A stretch of DNA of 64,000 bases from MED-G105 sp050331095 (GCA_050331095.1 JBHJHE010000019.1:1-64000), one strand, 5' to 3'. Numbered from the stretch's first letter, positions 8,218 through 17,449 are shown. Made by a program: numbers and translations. Notes: a model not told the origin generated them from the letters alone.

Positions 8218-9518
8218 GGGCGCCCGATCGAATCGTAAGCGAAGCCGAGCTCGCGGATTTGCGCCGGGCGATAGACGTTGCGCAAGTCGAGGAAGACCGG
8301 CGTCGTGAGGAGATCCTTCGCGCGCTGAAAATCGAGCGCCCGGAATTCGTCCCACTCCGTCAGGAGAACCGCCGCGTCCGCCCCGTCCATCGCGTGGTAG
8401 GGCCCGTCGCAGAAGACGACGTCTTCGAGGAGCTTTTTCGCCTCCTCCATCCCTGCGGGATCGAAGGCGCGCACGACGGCGCCCGCCTCCTGCAGCGCCG
8501 GCACGATCGCGAGCGACGGCGATTCGCGCATGTCGTCGGTGTTCGGCTTGAACGTCAGGCCCAGCATGGCGACGGTCTTGCCTTTGACGTCTCCGCCGCA
8601 GGCCGCGACGATGCGGTCCGCCATCTGACGTTTCCGGCGGTCATTGATCTCGACGACGGCCTCGACGATTTTCGTCGGCGCGCCGGCGGTCTGGGCCGTG
8701 CGCACGAGCGCCAGGGTGTCCTTCGGGAAGCACGAGCCGCCATAGCCCGGGCCGGCGTGGAGGAACTTGCCGACGATGCGGCCGTCAAGGCCGATGCCGC
8801 GGGCGACTTCCTGAACGTTGGCCCCGACCTTCTCGCACAGGTCCGCCATTTCGTTGATGAAGGTGATCTTGGTCGCGAGGAAGGCGTTGGCGGCGTATTT
8901 GATCAACTCCGATGTCGTGCGGTTCGTAAAGACGATCGGCGTCTCGTTTATGTAAAGCGGGCGGTAAAGTTCGCGCATCACCTCGCGGGCGCGCTCGTCC
9001 TCCGCGCCGACGACGACGCGGTCCGGCCGCTTGAAGTCTTCGATCGCCGCGCCCTCGCGCAGGAACTCCGGGTTCGACGCGACGGAGAAGTCCGCGTCCG
9101 GCCGAACGCGCTTGACGATGGCCTCGACCTCGGCGCCCGTGCCCACCGGCACCGTCGATTTGTTGACGATCACCGTGTAGCCGTCGAGCGCCTCGGCGAT
9201 CTCTTCGGCCGCGCCGTAGACGTATGAGAGGTCGGCGAAACCGTCGCCGCGCCGCGAGGGCGTGCCCACGGCGATGAAGACCGCGTCCGCGCCCGGCGTC
9301 GCCTCCTGCAGATTCGTGGTGAACGACAGGCGTCCCGCCTTGACGTTCTCGGCGACAAGCGCGTCGAGCCCCGGCTCGTAGATCGGGATTTCGCCCCGCT
9401 CCAGGCTGTCGATCTTCGAGACGTCCTTGTCGACGCAAATGACCGTGTGGCCGAAATCCGCGAAGCAGGCTCCTGACACCAAACCGACATAGCCGGTGCC
9501 GACGATCGCAACGCGCAT
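8214..9518 (-). CDS. ugd: UDP-glucose 6-dehydrogenase
   Basis: 434 residues from MRVAIVGTGYVGLVSG; a longer frame upstream lacks conservation. The enzyme oxidises UDP-glucose twice with NAD to UDP-glucuronate for exopolysaccharide or glycolipid synthesis. Seen are the Rossmann GxGxxG (residues 7-12), D30 for NAD binding, the ASNPEFLREG segment, and catalytic C263 in GPGYGGSCFPKD. It also keeps the third-domain motif AMLGLTFKPNTDDMRESPS. The stop TAG is supplied by repeat copy B. Confidence 0.95.
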   Translation of the reverse strand: MRVAIVGTGYVGLVSGACFADFGHTVICVDKDVSKIDSLERGEIPIYEPGLDALVAENVKAGRLSFTTNLQEATPGADAVFIAVGTPSRRGDGFADLSYVYGAAEEIAEALDGYTVIVNKSTVPVGTGAEVEAIVKRVRPDADFSVASNPEFLREGAAIEDFKRPDRVVVGAEDERAREVMRELYRPLYINETPIVFTNRTTSELIKYAANAFLATKITFINEMADLCEKVGANVQEVARGIGLDGRIVGKFLHAGPGYGGSCFPKDTLALVRTAQTAGAPTKIVEAVVEINDRRKRQMADRIVAACGGDVKGKTVAMLGLTFKPNTDDMRESPSLAIVPALQEAGAVVRAFDPAGMEEAKKLLEDVVFCDGPYHAMDGADAAVLLTEWDEFRALDFQRAKDLLTTPVFLDLRNVYRPAQIRELGFAYDSIGRP

Positions 9519-9769
9519 GGCGAGATCCCCCAAAACAATGACTAACGAACGCGCCCCGACGCGGGGACGAGCGCTCTTAGCAACTCCGCCCGCGCCGGCC
9601 AAACGCTGTTTCCGACGGATCGGAAAAAGCAATGTCCGGGCCAGCCCGGCTCGGGAGCCCGGCTAATTCCGGAGACGCGCGCGCGGCTGTCTGCGGGCCG
9701 CGTCGATCACGCCGCCGGTGTGGCCCGGTGCGCACAGCCGCTTCCGCCCTGATGACGTAGCCTCTTGCC

Positions 9770-10543
9770 ATGGCCGACCAACGATCTTCGACGGAACGGG
9801 CGCGCTTTTTGTCGGGAGGCTCCCTCGGCGGCCTCCGCAGCTGGCTGCTCGCCGCCTCTTTCGTCTACGTCTTTCTTCTCTTCGCGTTGGTTGCGAACGA
9901 CGCGAGCCTTTGGCCGTTGTTGACATCGGCGATCCCGCGGTTCGCCGTGGCTGTCGCCGCAGCGCTCGCAGGCGCCTACATCGCCGACGGCCGGTCGGCG
10001 CACCCGACGACGACGCGCATGACGCTGCTGCTCGCGGGCCTCGCCGGGGCCGTCGCTTCGCTGCTGGACTCTATCTTCGGCGTTTTCGACGAGGCGCACG
10101 CCGCGCACGCCGCGCTGCGGACGCCAATTCCGACGCCGGACCTTTTCTGGGCCGCCGCGATCGCGACGCTTGGGCTTTTGTCGATCGCGTTCGTTAGCAG
10201 GTTTCCGCGATCAACTGGCGGCGACAGGTCTTCCGGACTATCGAACGTGTTTCTTTTCTCTTGTCTGATTTTCGTAACCGTCGCGGCGGCTGTCTTCGAC
10301 GCTTGGGCGATCTATCTGGCGACGGGCGCGCCGAACATGTCGTACGCCGAGTTTTTCCAATCACTGTTCAACGCCCTAGTTGAGCAGACAGGCGAAGGGC
10401 AGCCCGGCTTGCTCAGTCGGCGCTTCGCCGGCGCGACGCTCGCATCCGCAAGCGGACCGCCGATCGCCGTAGGGACCGCGACCGTTTACGCCGCGTGGGC
10501 GCAACGCTGCTGGCCCGAGCGCGAATTCGTACGCAACGGCTAG
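9770..10543 (+). CDS. Hypothetical multi-pass membrane protein
   Basis: 257 residues, not recognised. Five or so hydrophobic stretches are visible, near residues 20-43, 48-70, 82-102, 125-145 and 160-187, followed by a C-terminal tail with small residues. No catalytic motif was seen. The coding signal is reasonable, with strong GC third positions. The TAG stop (10541-10543) is formed by the left end of repeat copy C, so the original C-terminus may have been changed by arrival of the repeat. Confidence 0.6.
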   Translation: MADQRSSTERARFLSGGSLGGLRSWLLAASFVYVFLLFALVANDASLWPLLTSAIPRFAVAVAAALAGAYIADGRSAHPTTTRMTLLLAGLAGAVASLLDSIFGVFDEAHAAHAALRTPIPTPDLFWAAAIATLGLLSIAFVSRFPRSTGGDRSSGLSNVFLFSCLIFVTVAAAVFDAWAIYLATGAPNMSYAEFFQSLFNALVEQTGEGQPGLLSRRFAGATLASASGPPIAVGTATVYAAWAQRCWPEREFVRNG

Positions 10544-10646
10544 AGCATCACGTTTTCTGATTGAATCAGTCGGATGCTCTAGATTCTTGGGTTTGAGCGC
10601 CTGAAACGGTCTTCGCCCGATCCAAGCTGAACGCCCGGCGCTCTAG
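10540..10646. repeat. Palindromic intergenic repeat, copy C
   Basis: A 107-bp unit with CTAG ends, 103 of 107 positions identical to copy A. The left 43 bases form a strong hairpin (CTAGAGCAT...ATGCTCTAG). It lies between the convergent membrane-protein gene and the 10794-11375 gene and supplies the stop codon of the former. Confidence 0.92.
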
Positions 10647-10793
10647 CGGATCGCTCCAACTCAGAAAGCCGACCACGGCCGCCGGCCATCGTGGCGCCTC
10701 ACAGAAGGGGGCCGCGGAACTTCTCGCGATATCGCTTCGATAAAGGGAAGCGGAAACGGGGCGTGCGTCTCGTTTACAGCGTCGAACGGCGGG

Positions 10794-11375
10794 CTATGGC
10801 GGGTTCTGCGGCGGGCCGTTCGGCGTTGGCGCCGCCGCAGCGTCCGCTTTGGCGCACGTTGGCGACGCCGCGCTGGGCGTTCTGTCTTCGGCAACGCCGC
10901 GCCTTTCCGCTGACGCAACGCGCGTCGCCGCAGCCGCGTCGGAGACGACGCCGGCTCGCGCGAGATCTTGTCCGGCTTCGTTAAGCGTCGACGCGAACGA
11001 CGCGCGAGGCTCTGACGCCGGCGCGGGAGGCGCGGCGTCGGCCGTCGCGGCTAACCTGGCCGGCGCGCTTCTTTTAGCGACGGGCGCCTCCGGTTTCGCC
11101 GTGGGCGACCCTGCGCGCCGCTTGCGGTCGTTCGGGGCGCGCAGGCGTTCGACCAGTTGATGGGCCCGTATCGCTCGGCTCATGGCGGCGACGCGTCGCT
11201 CGAACGCGCCGGTCTTGTCGCCCCGCTCGGCGATGCGGACGGACCTCGCCGCCGCGCCGGCTTCTTCGGCCAAATCCAGCGTCAGCATCGACAGGCGCCG
11301 ATACCGCGCCGCAAGCGCGGCGTCGAACGCCGCATCGCTCAAGTCGGCCGGGTCGTGACGATCCGCATGGTACAT
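10794..11375 (-). CDS. Hypothetical protein, alanine-rich
   Basis: 193 residues from the ATG at 11375. A GTG at 11447 would add 24 residues, but that part looks non-coding. The N-terminal half (LSDAAFDAALAARYRRLS then AEEAGAAARSVRIAERGD) is helical and charged, with a possible coiled coil. The C-terminal half is low-complexity Ala/Pro-rich and probably disordered. No family was recognised. It begins about 100 bases after the rfbC stop on the same strand. It may be a real lineage-specific gene or a long chance frame in GC-rich DNA. Confidence 0.4.
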   Translation of the reverse strand: MYHADRHDPADLSDAAFDAALAARYRRLSMLTLDLAEEAGAAARSVRIAERGDKTGAFERRVAAMSRAIRAHQLVERLRAPNDRKRRAGSPTAKPEAPVAKRSAPARLAATADAAPPAPASEPRASFASTLNEAGQDLARAGVVSDAAAATRVASAERRGVAEDRTPSAASPTCAKADAAAAPTPNGPPQNPP

Positions 11376-11477
11376 GGCGGCGACCGTAAGGCGCCTGCAA
11401 AAGGCGTTCGATAAGTCGACGGACTTTCTCCGCTCTCCCTTCCCCACGGAAGAGCGAAAAGTCCCTCCGGCCTCAAA

Positions 11478-12029
11478 CTAGAACGGGCTCTGGAAATCCG
11501 TAAACGTCGGCGCGGCCGCGTCTTTGGCCGAGAGGACCGCCTTGTCGCGGGGGATCGGCCAATCGATCCTCAAATCGTCCGACGCCCAGTGCACCGCCCC
11601 GTCGGAGGCTTTGTCGTAGAAGGCCGTGACCTTGTAGGCGACGACGCAGTCGGCCTCGAGGGTCGCGAAGCCGTGCAGAAATCCCTTTGGCGCCAGCAAC
11701 TGGCGCCGGTCCGCGGCGGAGAGCTCGACGCCGACCCACTGGCCGAAGCGCGGCGAGCCGCGGCGCACGTCGACGACGACGTCGAAAATCCGCCCCCGGA
11801 GAACGCGCACGAGCTTGTCCTGGGCGAAGGGCGGCGCCTGATAGTGGAGGCCCCGCACCGTGTACCGCTCTTTCGAGTAGGATTCATTGTCCTGCACGAA
11901 GACGAGGCCGGGCGCGTGAGGCTCGAGCTTGTTCTGGGTGTACGTCTCGTAGAAATAGCCGCGATCGTCTTCGAAGACGCGCGGGGCATAAAGCTTGACG
12001 TCCGGATGGTCGGTGGTCGCAACGTCCAT
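11478..12029 (-). CDS. rfbC: dTDP-4-dehydrorhamnose 3,5-epimerase
   Basis: 183 residues, usual length for this cupin-fold epimerase, which isomerises dTDP-4-keto-6-deoxyglucose at C3 and C5. Landmarks are DDRGYFYETY near residue 21, VQDNESYSKE, catalytic H62 in VRGLHYQ, and LLAPKGFLHGF. It is last in rfbB-rfbA-rfbC, 29 bases after rfbA. The final reductase gene rfbD is not seen nearby, so the cluster makes the keto-sugar intermediate and must rely on a reductase elsewhere, or feeds another deoxysugar. Confidence 0.95.
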   Translation of the reverse strand: MDVATTDHPDVKLYAPRVFEDDRGYFYETYTQNKLEPHAPGLVFVQDNESYSKERYTVRGLHYQAPPFAQDKLVRVLRGRIFDVVVDVRRGSPRFGQWVGVELSAADRRQLLAPKGFLHGFATLEADCVVAYKVTAFYDKASDGAVHWASDDLRIDWPIPRDKAVLSAKDAAAPTFTDFQSPF

Positions 12030-12058
12030 GGCGCGCCGTCCCGTTGTTCGCTGGCGTC

Positions 12059-12934
12059 TCAGAAGACGCGTTCGTCGACGATCTGCTTCAGGTATTCGCC
12101 ATAGCCGCTCTTCAGAAGCGGTCTGGCGAGCGCCATCAATTCGTCCGCGTCGATCCAGCCCATGCGGTAGGCGACTTCCTCGAGGCAGCCGATCTTCAGG
12201 CCCTGGCGCTCCTCGACCGTCTGGACGAACTGCGACGCCTGCAGCAGCGAGCCATAGGTGCCCGTATCGAGCCAGGCGAAGCCGCGCCCCAGAAGCTCGA
12301 CCTTGAGGGCGCCGTCGTCGAGATAGAGCTGGTTCAGCGTCGTGATCTCAAGTTCTCCGCGATCGGAGGGGCGGACCTCGCGGGCGCGCGCGCAAACCGT
12401 CTCGTCGTAGAAGTAAAGTCCGGTGACGGCGTAATTCGACTTCGGCCGTTTCGGCTTTTCTTCGATGCTGACCGCGCGCCCGCCGGCGTCGAACTCGACG
12501 ACGCCATAGCGCTCCGGGTCGAGCACGTGGCTGCCGAAGACCACCGCGCCGGCCTCAAGGTCCGCCGAGCGCCGCAGGAGATCGGCGAGGCCGTGGCCGT
12601 AAAAGATGTTGTCGCCGAGGACGAGCGCGGCCTTGTCGCCGTCGATGAACTTTTCGCCGATGAGGAAGGCTTGCGCGAGCCCCTCCGGCTGCGGCTGTAC
12701 GGCGCAGGAGAGCGAGATCCCCCATTGCGAGCCGTCGCCGAGGAGGCGTTCGAAGATCGCCTGGTCGTCCGGCGTCGTGATCACGAGGATGTCGCGCAGG
12801 CCCGCCAGCATTAGCGTCGACAGCGGATAATAGATCATCGGCTTGTCGTAGACCGGCAGGAGCTGTTTGCACGTCGCGCGCGTGATCGGATAAAGCCGCG
12901 TGCCGGACCCGCCGGCGAGGATGACGCCTTTCAT
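12059..12934 (-). CDS. rfbA: Glucose-1-phosphate thymidylyltransferase
   Basis: 291 residues. It forms dTDP-glucose from dTTP and glucose-1-phosphate, the entry step to dTDP-deoxysugars. The nucleotide-binding signature GGSGTRLYP lies at residues 8-16. PVYDKPMIYYPLSTLMLAG, LVLGDNIFYG and the C-terminal GYGEYLKQIVDE are typical of RmlA. It is 13 bases after rfbB in the same operon. Confidence 0.96.
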   Translation of the reverse strand: MKGVILAGGSGTRLYPITRATCKQLLPVYDKPMIYYPLSTLMLAGLRDILVITTPDDQAIFERLLGDGSQWGISLSCAVQPQPEGLAQAFLIGEKFIDGDKAALVLGDNIFYGHGLADLLRRSADLEAGAVVFGSHVLDPERYGVVEFDAGGRAVSIEEKPKRPKSNYAVTGLYFYDETVCARAREVRPSDRGELEITTLNQLYLDDGALKVELLGRGFAWLDTGTYGSLLQASQFVQTVEERQGLKIGCLEEVAYRMGWIDADELMALARPLLKSGYGEYLKQIVDERVF

Positions 12935-12947
12935 CGCCCGCGCCCTC

Positions 12948-14012
12948 CTATTCCGCCGCGTTCGGCGCGTTTTCGAGGCCGATGCGCGCGCCGTCGAAGC
13001 CGCGGGCGCGGACGCCCTCCCACCAGGCGCGGTTCCCGAGATACCACGCCACGGTGGCGCGCAAGCCCTCGTTCAGGTCCGTGCACGGACGCCAGTCGAG
13101 TTCGCGGGCGATTTTGCCGGCGTCTATCGCGTAGCGCAGGTCATGACCGGGCCGGTCGGCGACGAACTCGATGAGACGGTCGTGGGGCGCGCCGTCCGGG
13201 CGCAGATCGTCCATGATCGCGCAAATCGTCCGCACGAGATCGATGTTCGCGCGCTCCGCGTCGCCGCCGATATTGTAGGTCTCGCCGACGGCGCCGCGCG
13301 TAAGCACGGCCAGGAGCGCGTCGGCGTGATCGTCGACGAAGAGCCAGTCGCGCACGTTCTCGCCCTTGCCGTAGACGGGGATCGGCTTGCCCTCGAGCGC
13401 GGCGAGCGTCACGACGGGGATCAGTTTCTCCGGGAACTGATAGGGCCCGTAATTGTTCGAGCAATTGCTCGTGACAACCGGCAGGCCGTAGGTCTCGCAC
13501 CAGGCGCGCGCGAGAAAGTCCGACGCCGCCTTCGAGGCGGAGTATGGCGAATTCGGCCGATAGGGCGTCTCTTCGCTGAAACGGCCCGTCGCGCCAAGAG
13601 CGCCGTAAACCTCGTCCGTCGACACGTGGTGGAAGCGAAAGCGCGCGGCGCGCTCCGCCGACAGCGTCTCGAAATAGCGGCGCGCCTCGTTGAGGAGCGC
13701 GAACGTGCCGACGATGTTGGTTTCGATGAAGGCCCCCGGCCCGTCGATCGACCGGTCGACGTGGGATTCGGCCGCGAGGTGCATGATCGCGTCCGGCTGG
13801 TGCGTCTCCAGGGCGGCGCGCACGGCCTCGGCGTCGCCGATGTCGCCGCGCACGAAGGCGTAGCCCGGCCGGTCGTCAAAGCCTTTCAGGTTCTCAAGAT
13901 TGGCGGCGTAGGTCAGCTTGTCGAAGTTGACGACCGCGAGATCGCGGCCGAGCGCCTCGCGGACCACCGCCGAGCCGATGAAGCCCGCCCCGCCCGTTAC
14001 GAATACTTTCAT
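12948..14012 (-). CDS. rfbB: dTDP-glucose 4,6-dehydratase
   Basis: 354 residues from MKVFVTGGAGFIG; an upstream in-frame extension is made of the 12-bp tandem repeat and is not coding. This extended SDR converts dTDP-glucose to the 4-keto-6-deoxy sugar. Seen are TGGAGFIG (residues 6-13), T132-D133-E134 in STDEVYG, and Y157 with K161 in YSASK, the full RmlB active site. It is first of the rfbB-rfbA-rfbC operon. Confidence 0.96.
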   Translation of the reverse strand: MKVFVTGGAGFIGSAVVREALGRDLAVVNFDKLTYAANLENLKGFDDRPGYAFVRGDIGDAEAVRAALETHQPDAIMHLAAESHVDRSIDGPGAFIETNIVGTFALLNEARRYFETLSAERAARFRFHHVSTDEVYGALGATGRFSEETPYRPNSPYSASKAASDFLARAWCETYGLPVVTSNCSNNYGPYQFPEKLIPVVTLAALEGKPIPVYGKGENVRDWLFVDDHADALLAVLTRGAVGETYNIGGDAERANIDLVRTICAIMDDLRPDGAPHDRLIEFVADRPGHDLRYAIDAGKIARELDWRPCTDLNEGLRATVAWYLGNRAWWEGVRARGFDGARIGLENAPNAAE

Positions 14013-14042
14013 GGATCGCCCAATCACTTGAGTTCGCCTCGA

Positions 14043-14076
14043 CGTTCGGCCCGAAGTTCGGCCCGAAGTTCGGCCT
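14043..14076. repeat. 12-bp tandem repeat upstream of rfbB
   Basis: The unit GTTCGGCCCGAA is present nearly three times in a row. It lies about 30 bases upstream of the rfbB start codon, so it occupies the likely 5' leader or promoter of the operon. Confidence 0.85.
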
Positions 14077-14241
14077 TGAGAAACAGCCCGCGCGCCGAGC
14101 GCGGGCCGACGTCCGCCGCGACTTGGCGTCAAAACGATGAAGATCGATTTACGAGCCGAGCGCAACCTCGCCGCATTCGTTTCACGGGTTGCGAGGCGCC
14201 GGCGCGCGAACAGGCCTTACGGATTGTTCATCGCCGGCCGA

Positions 14242-16314
14242 TCAACGCGCGGAGGCCAACGCCTCCCGCGCGCGCGCGAGCGCCATGATCGGGAAATAGT
14301 GCCTATAGAGATTGTAATTGATCATGAACGCGCGGCTGAGCTCAGGCCCCTGCTTCAGACGCTCCTTCAACAAGGGATCGGTGAGCTTGATCGTCTGCCC
14401 GACGCCGTAGCCGGGGAAGCCCGTGCCGGTGTATTCCGGCTCGTCCCACGTGCCGTCGTCGCGCTGACGCTCCAGGAGAAAGCGCACGCCCTCGGAGATC
14501 GCGCGGGCGTCGTCGGGCCGGCCGACGGCGGCGAGGCCCATCAGGGCCCAGGCCGTCTGCGACGGCGTCGAGGGACCGACGCCCATCATGTCGGCGTCCA
14601 TGTAGGAAGCGCAGGATTCGCCCCAGCCGCCATCGTCGTTCTGGTGCAGAACGAGCCAGTCGGACGCCTTCAGAACGTAGGGAGCGGCCATGTCCTCGCC
14701 GATCGCCTCACGCGCCGGGAGAACGGCGCCGGTCCCGTAGACGTAGTTGACGCCCCAGCGGCCGAACCAGGCGCCGTCGGCCTCCTGCTCCGCCTTCAGA
14801 TAGTCGACGGCGCGCGCGACGTCCGGGTGCGCGCCCGGCAGGCCGAGCTTGCCGAACGCCTCGACGACGTGGGCCGTGACGTCGACGCTCGGCGGGTCGA
14901 GCGCCTCGCCGAAGTCGCAAAACGGGATCTTCGTCAGGAAACCGTTGTCGTTGTCCTTGTCGAAGGCGCCCCAGCCGCCGTTCTTGCTCTGCATGCCGAA
15001 GAGCCAGTCGACGCCCCGGTCGATCGCCTCGTCGATCCCCGCCGCCCGCCATTTCGGATCGGCGCGGAACGGCGCGAGGGCGATCAGCGCCACGGCCGTA
15101 TCGTCGGTGTCGGGATAAAACGTGTTCTCGTATTCGAAGGCCCAGCCGCCGGGCTCGAGCGTCGGCGCTTTCACGGACCAGTCGCCTGGGGTCCGCACCT
15201 GCTGGTCGAGGGTCCACCGGACGGCCTTGTCGACTTCCGCCGCGTGGGCCTCGTTGCGCCCGGCGTCGTCAAAGGCGAGGAGCGTCAGCACCGTGTCCCA
15301 GACGGGGCTCGTCGAGGCCTGGATCCACGTTGCGTCATCGACGTCGACGCGCCAGCGCGGATCGTCAAGCGCCGCGACGCCTTTCGCCATCACGCCGTGC
15401 TGGAGCGAAAAACCCTCCGTGCGGAGCGCCATTAGAGAGTAGATCCAGGGCGGCTGGATCCCGCCCCAAACGCCGTCGGCGTCCTGACGTTTGACGATCC
15501 AGCCGGTCGCCCGCTCGATCGCGCCCTCGCGGAAAAGTTTGGCGCCCGTCGCCTCGCCGAAACTCTGGAGCCCGTGGAGGGCCCTGTCGGCGAGGCGGAA
15601 GAACCCGTCCCAGAAGTCCGCGCCCGCCTTTTTGGGCAACGCGTAGTCGAACCCTTCCCGGCCGCCGGGGAACAACTCGTCGAGCCGGCGATCGGCGGGC
15701 AGGGGCCGCGTCGGACGGCGCGCGCAGAGGATCGCGATGGGCATCATCGTCGCCCGGGCCCACTGCGCGAAATTGTAGATCGAGAACGGGAACCAGGTCG
15801 GAAAGAAGATCGCCTCGGGCGGCACGTTGGGCGTCTTCTCCCACGGCCATTCGCCGATGAGCGCGAGCCAGTAGCGCGTGAAGACGCGCACGTTCCGCAA
15901 GCCGCCTTTCTCGAAGATCCACTCCCGGGCGCGGACCATGTGCGGCGCGTCCCGGGCGTCGCCCATGGCGCGCAGGGCGGCGTAGGCCTCCACGGTCGTG
16001 TTCACGTCGCCGGCCGGCGCGTCGTGGTAGATCCGCCAGGAGCCGTCCGCGCCCTGCGTTCGCCTCAAGGACTGGGCGAGGCGCGGACGCAGATGGTGAT
16101 CCTCAAGCCCCAGGAACCAAAGGGCGAGGATCCACTGGGCCTCCATACAGGCGTTCGATTCAAGCCGGCCGACCCAATATCCTTCGGGTTTTTGGCGCGC
16201 GGCGAGCCACTCCGTCGCCCGCGCGACCGCGGCCTCGACAGCCGGGCCCAGATTGTCGCCCGGCCTCAGCGCGCCGGCGCCCCCGGCCTTCAAGTCGGGC
16301 TTGTCTTCGAACAT
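14242..16314 (-). CDS. shc: Squalene-hopene cyclase
   Basis: 690 residues from MFEDKPDLKAGGAG. This peripheral membrane triterpene cyclase converts squalene to hopene/diplopterol. The catalytic DTDDTA motif lies at residues 402-407, where the first Asp protonates squalene. Several QW repeats are visible: QKPEGYW, QGADGSW, QDADGVWGG, QSKNGGWGAF, QEADGAWFGRW, QNDDGGWGES and QRDDGTW. The PTWFPFSIYNFAQWARAT segment is characteristic of bacterial SHC. It stands alone, about 20 kb from the other hopanoid genes in this window, which supply its substrate. Confidence 0.97.
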   Translation of the reverse strand: MFEDKPDLKAGGAGALRPGDNLGPAVEAAVARATEWLAARQKPEGYWVGRLESNACMEAQWILALWFLGLEDHHLRPRLAQSLRRTQGADGSWRIYHDAPAGDVNTTVEAYAALRAMGDARDAPHMVRAREWIFEKGGLRNVRVFTRYWLALIGEWPWEKTPNVPPEAIFFPTWFPFSIYNFAQWARATMMPIAILCARRPTRPLPADRRLDELFPGGREGFDYALPKKAGADFWDGFFRLADRALHGLQSFGEATGAKLFREGAIERATGWIVKRQDADGVWGGIQPPWIYSLMALRTEGFSLQHGVMAKGVAALDDPRWRVDVDDATWIQASTSPVWDTVLTLLAFDDAGRNEAHAAEVDKAVRWTLDQQVRTPGDWSVKAPTLEPGGWAFEYENTFYPDTDDTAVALIALAPFRADPKWRAAGIDEAIDRGVDWLFGMQSKNGGWGAFDKDNDNGFLTKIPFCDFGEALDPPSVDVTAHVVEAFGKLGLPGAHPDVARAVDYLKAEQEADGAWFGRWGVNYVYGTGAVLPAREAIGEDMAAPYVLKASDWLVLHQNDDGGWGESCASYMDADMMGVGPSTPSQTAWALMGLAAVGRPDDARAISEGVRFLLERQRDDGTWDEPEYTGTGFPGYGVGQTIKLTDPLLKERLKQGPELSRAFMINYNLYRHYFPIMALARAREALASAR

Positions 16315-16405
16315 GGATCGCCTCGGTGTTTCGCGCGCGGGTTGGCGCAAGCTTATGGGACGTCGCGCCGCGGCGCTCAAGCAAGCCCGCGCCCGCGGAG
16401 GCTCC

Positions 16406-16699
16406 ATGGTCAGCGAACCGTTTCTCGCGCTCGCCCTGTGCGTCGTCGTCTACGGCCTCGCCTCGCGGCGCCTGTCGGCGGGCGTCGTCTCCGCGCCGAT
16501 GGCGTTCATGTTCGCCGGCCTCCTCGTGGGCGACGCGGGCTTTCGGTTCTTCGACCTCGACGTCGAGAGCGAGACGCTCGAGGGCTTCGCCGAACTGACG
16601 CTGGCGCTGATCCTGTTCTCCGACGCGGCGGCGACGAACGCCGGACGGCTCGCCCTACACCCGCTCGTAGTCCCCAACATCGGCGCGGAACTGCAATAA
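16406..16699 (+). pseudogene. Cation:proton antiporter, 5' fragment only
   Basis: The frame starts MVSEPFLALALCVVVYGLAS after a good ribosome site (CGGAGG). It reads the first two to three membrane segments of a CPA1-type sodium/proton antiporter, through FAELTLALILFSDAA and NAGRLA. Homology then stops near 16650, and the frame ends at 16697-16699 after running over the 3' end of the opposite-strand gene. Family members are over 400 residues, so this is a remnant, probably from a deletion with its breakpoint near 16650. Confidence 0.72.
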
Positions 16700-17449
16700 A
16701 TCCCCCACACGGACGATTTCGCCCGTGGCGCGGACGGGGTCGGCGATGAGCGGGAGGATCTCGGTCGTCAGGGGGCCGCCGGCGGCGTCGGTGACGAGGA
16801 GCACCGCTTCGCGGCCGTCGCGGGTGCGGGCCCAGAACGAGGGCGGGATGCCGCTGCGCACGCACAGCGCCGCGCAGGCCTTGTGGGTCCGCCCGCGCGC
16901 GGGCTTCATGACGCCGAAAAAGCACTTGGAGTCCATGATGTTGCCGGCGAGCTCGGCGCGGCCGAGACGCTCCTCGGGCGGCCTGGCGAGCGTCGCGGCG
17001 TCTGCGATCTCGTCCAGCGGCTCGAGCCATTTCGGCGTCGCGAGCGGCACTTCCAGCATGCGCCTCGCGCCGCGCTCGATGAGGACCCCGGAGGCGCGCG
17101 CCGGCGCGCCTTCGAGCGCGGCGTATTCGAGGCCGTTCGTGCACTTCGCTTCGGAGACGATGAGCGCCGTGCGCATGCCGAAGGGCGCGGCCGGGTCGGG
17201 CGTGCGGATCATCGGATAGGGTTTTGAGACGACGACGCCGTCGATCACGTGGGTTGCGCCCGTGAGCCATGCGCCGGCCCCCGGATCGTCCATGCGGCTT
17301 GAGAGGACGTAGCTCAGGCCCCCGACCGCGCCGAGGGCGAGCGGGATCGCGCCGAAGAGAAAACGCCGGTCGACGCCGGGCGCCTTGTCCCAGCCGACGA
17401 ACATCGGCCCCTCGCCGCGGCCCTCATAAACGCCGTCGCGATAGGTCAT
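16655..17449 (-). CDS. Membrane-anchored protein with Cys/His motif, partner of Rieske protein
   Basis: 264 residues. One hydrophobic segment near residues 30-50 follows a short N-terminus, so most of the protein is probably periplasmic. A striking motif at 174-203 contains C176, H189, C192 and C196 (DSKCFFGVMKP, then THKACAALC and GIPP), suggesting a metal, haem or disulfide site. I recognise no characterised family. Its start ATG overlaps the TGA of the upstream Rieske gene by four bases, so they are coupled and likely act together in electron transfer. The 3' end overlaps the antiporter remnant. Confidence 0.72.
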   Translation of the reverse strand: MTYRDGVYEGRGEGPMFVGWDKAPGVDRRFLFGAIPLALGAVGGLSYVLSSRMDDPGAGAWLTGATHVIDGVVVSKPYPMIRTPDPAAPFGMRTALIVSEAKCTNGLEYAALEGAPARASGVLIERGARRMLEVPLATPKWLEPLDEIADAATLARPPEERLGRAELAGNIMDSKCFFGVMKPARGRTHKACAALCVRSGIPPSFWARTRDGREAVLLVTDAAGGPLTTEILPLIADPVRATGEIVRVGDLLQFRADVGDYERV

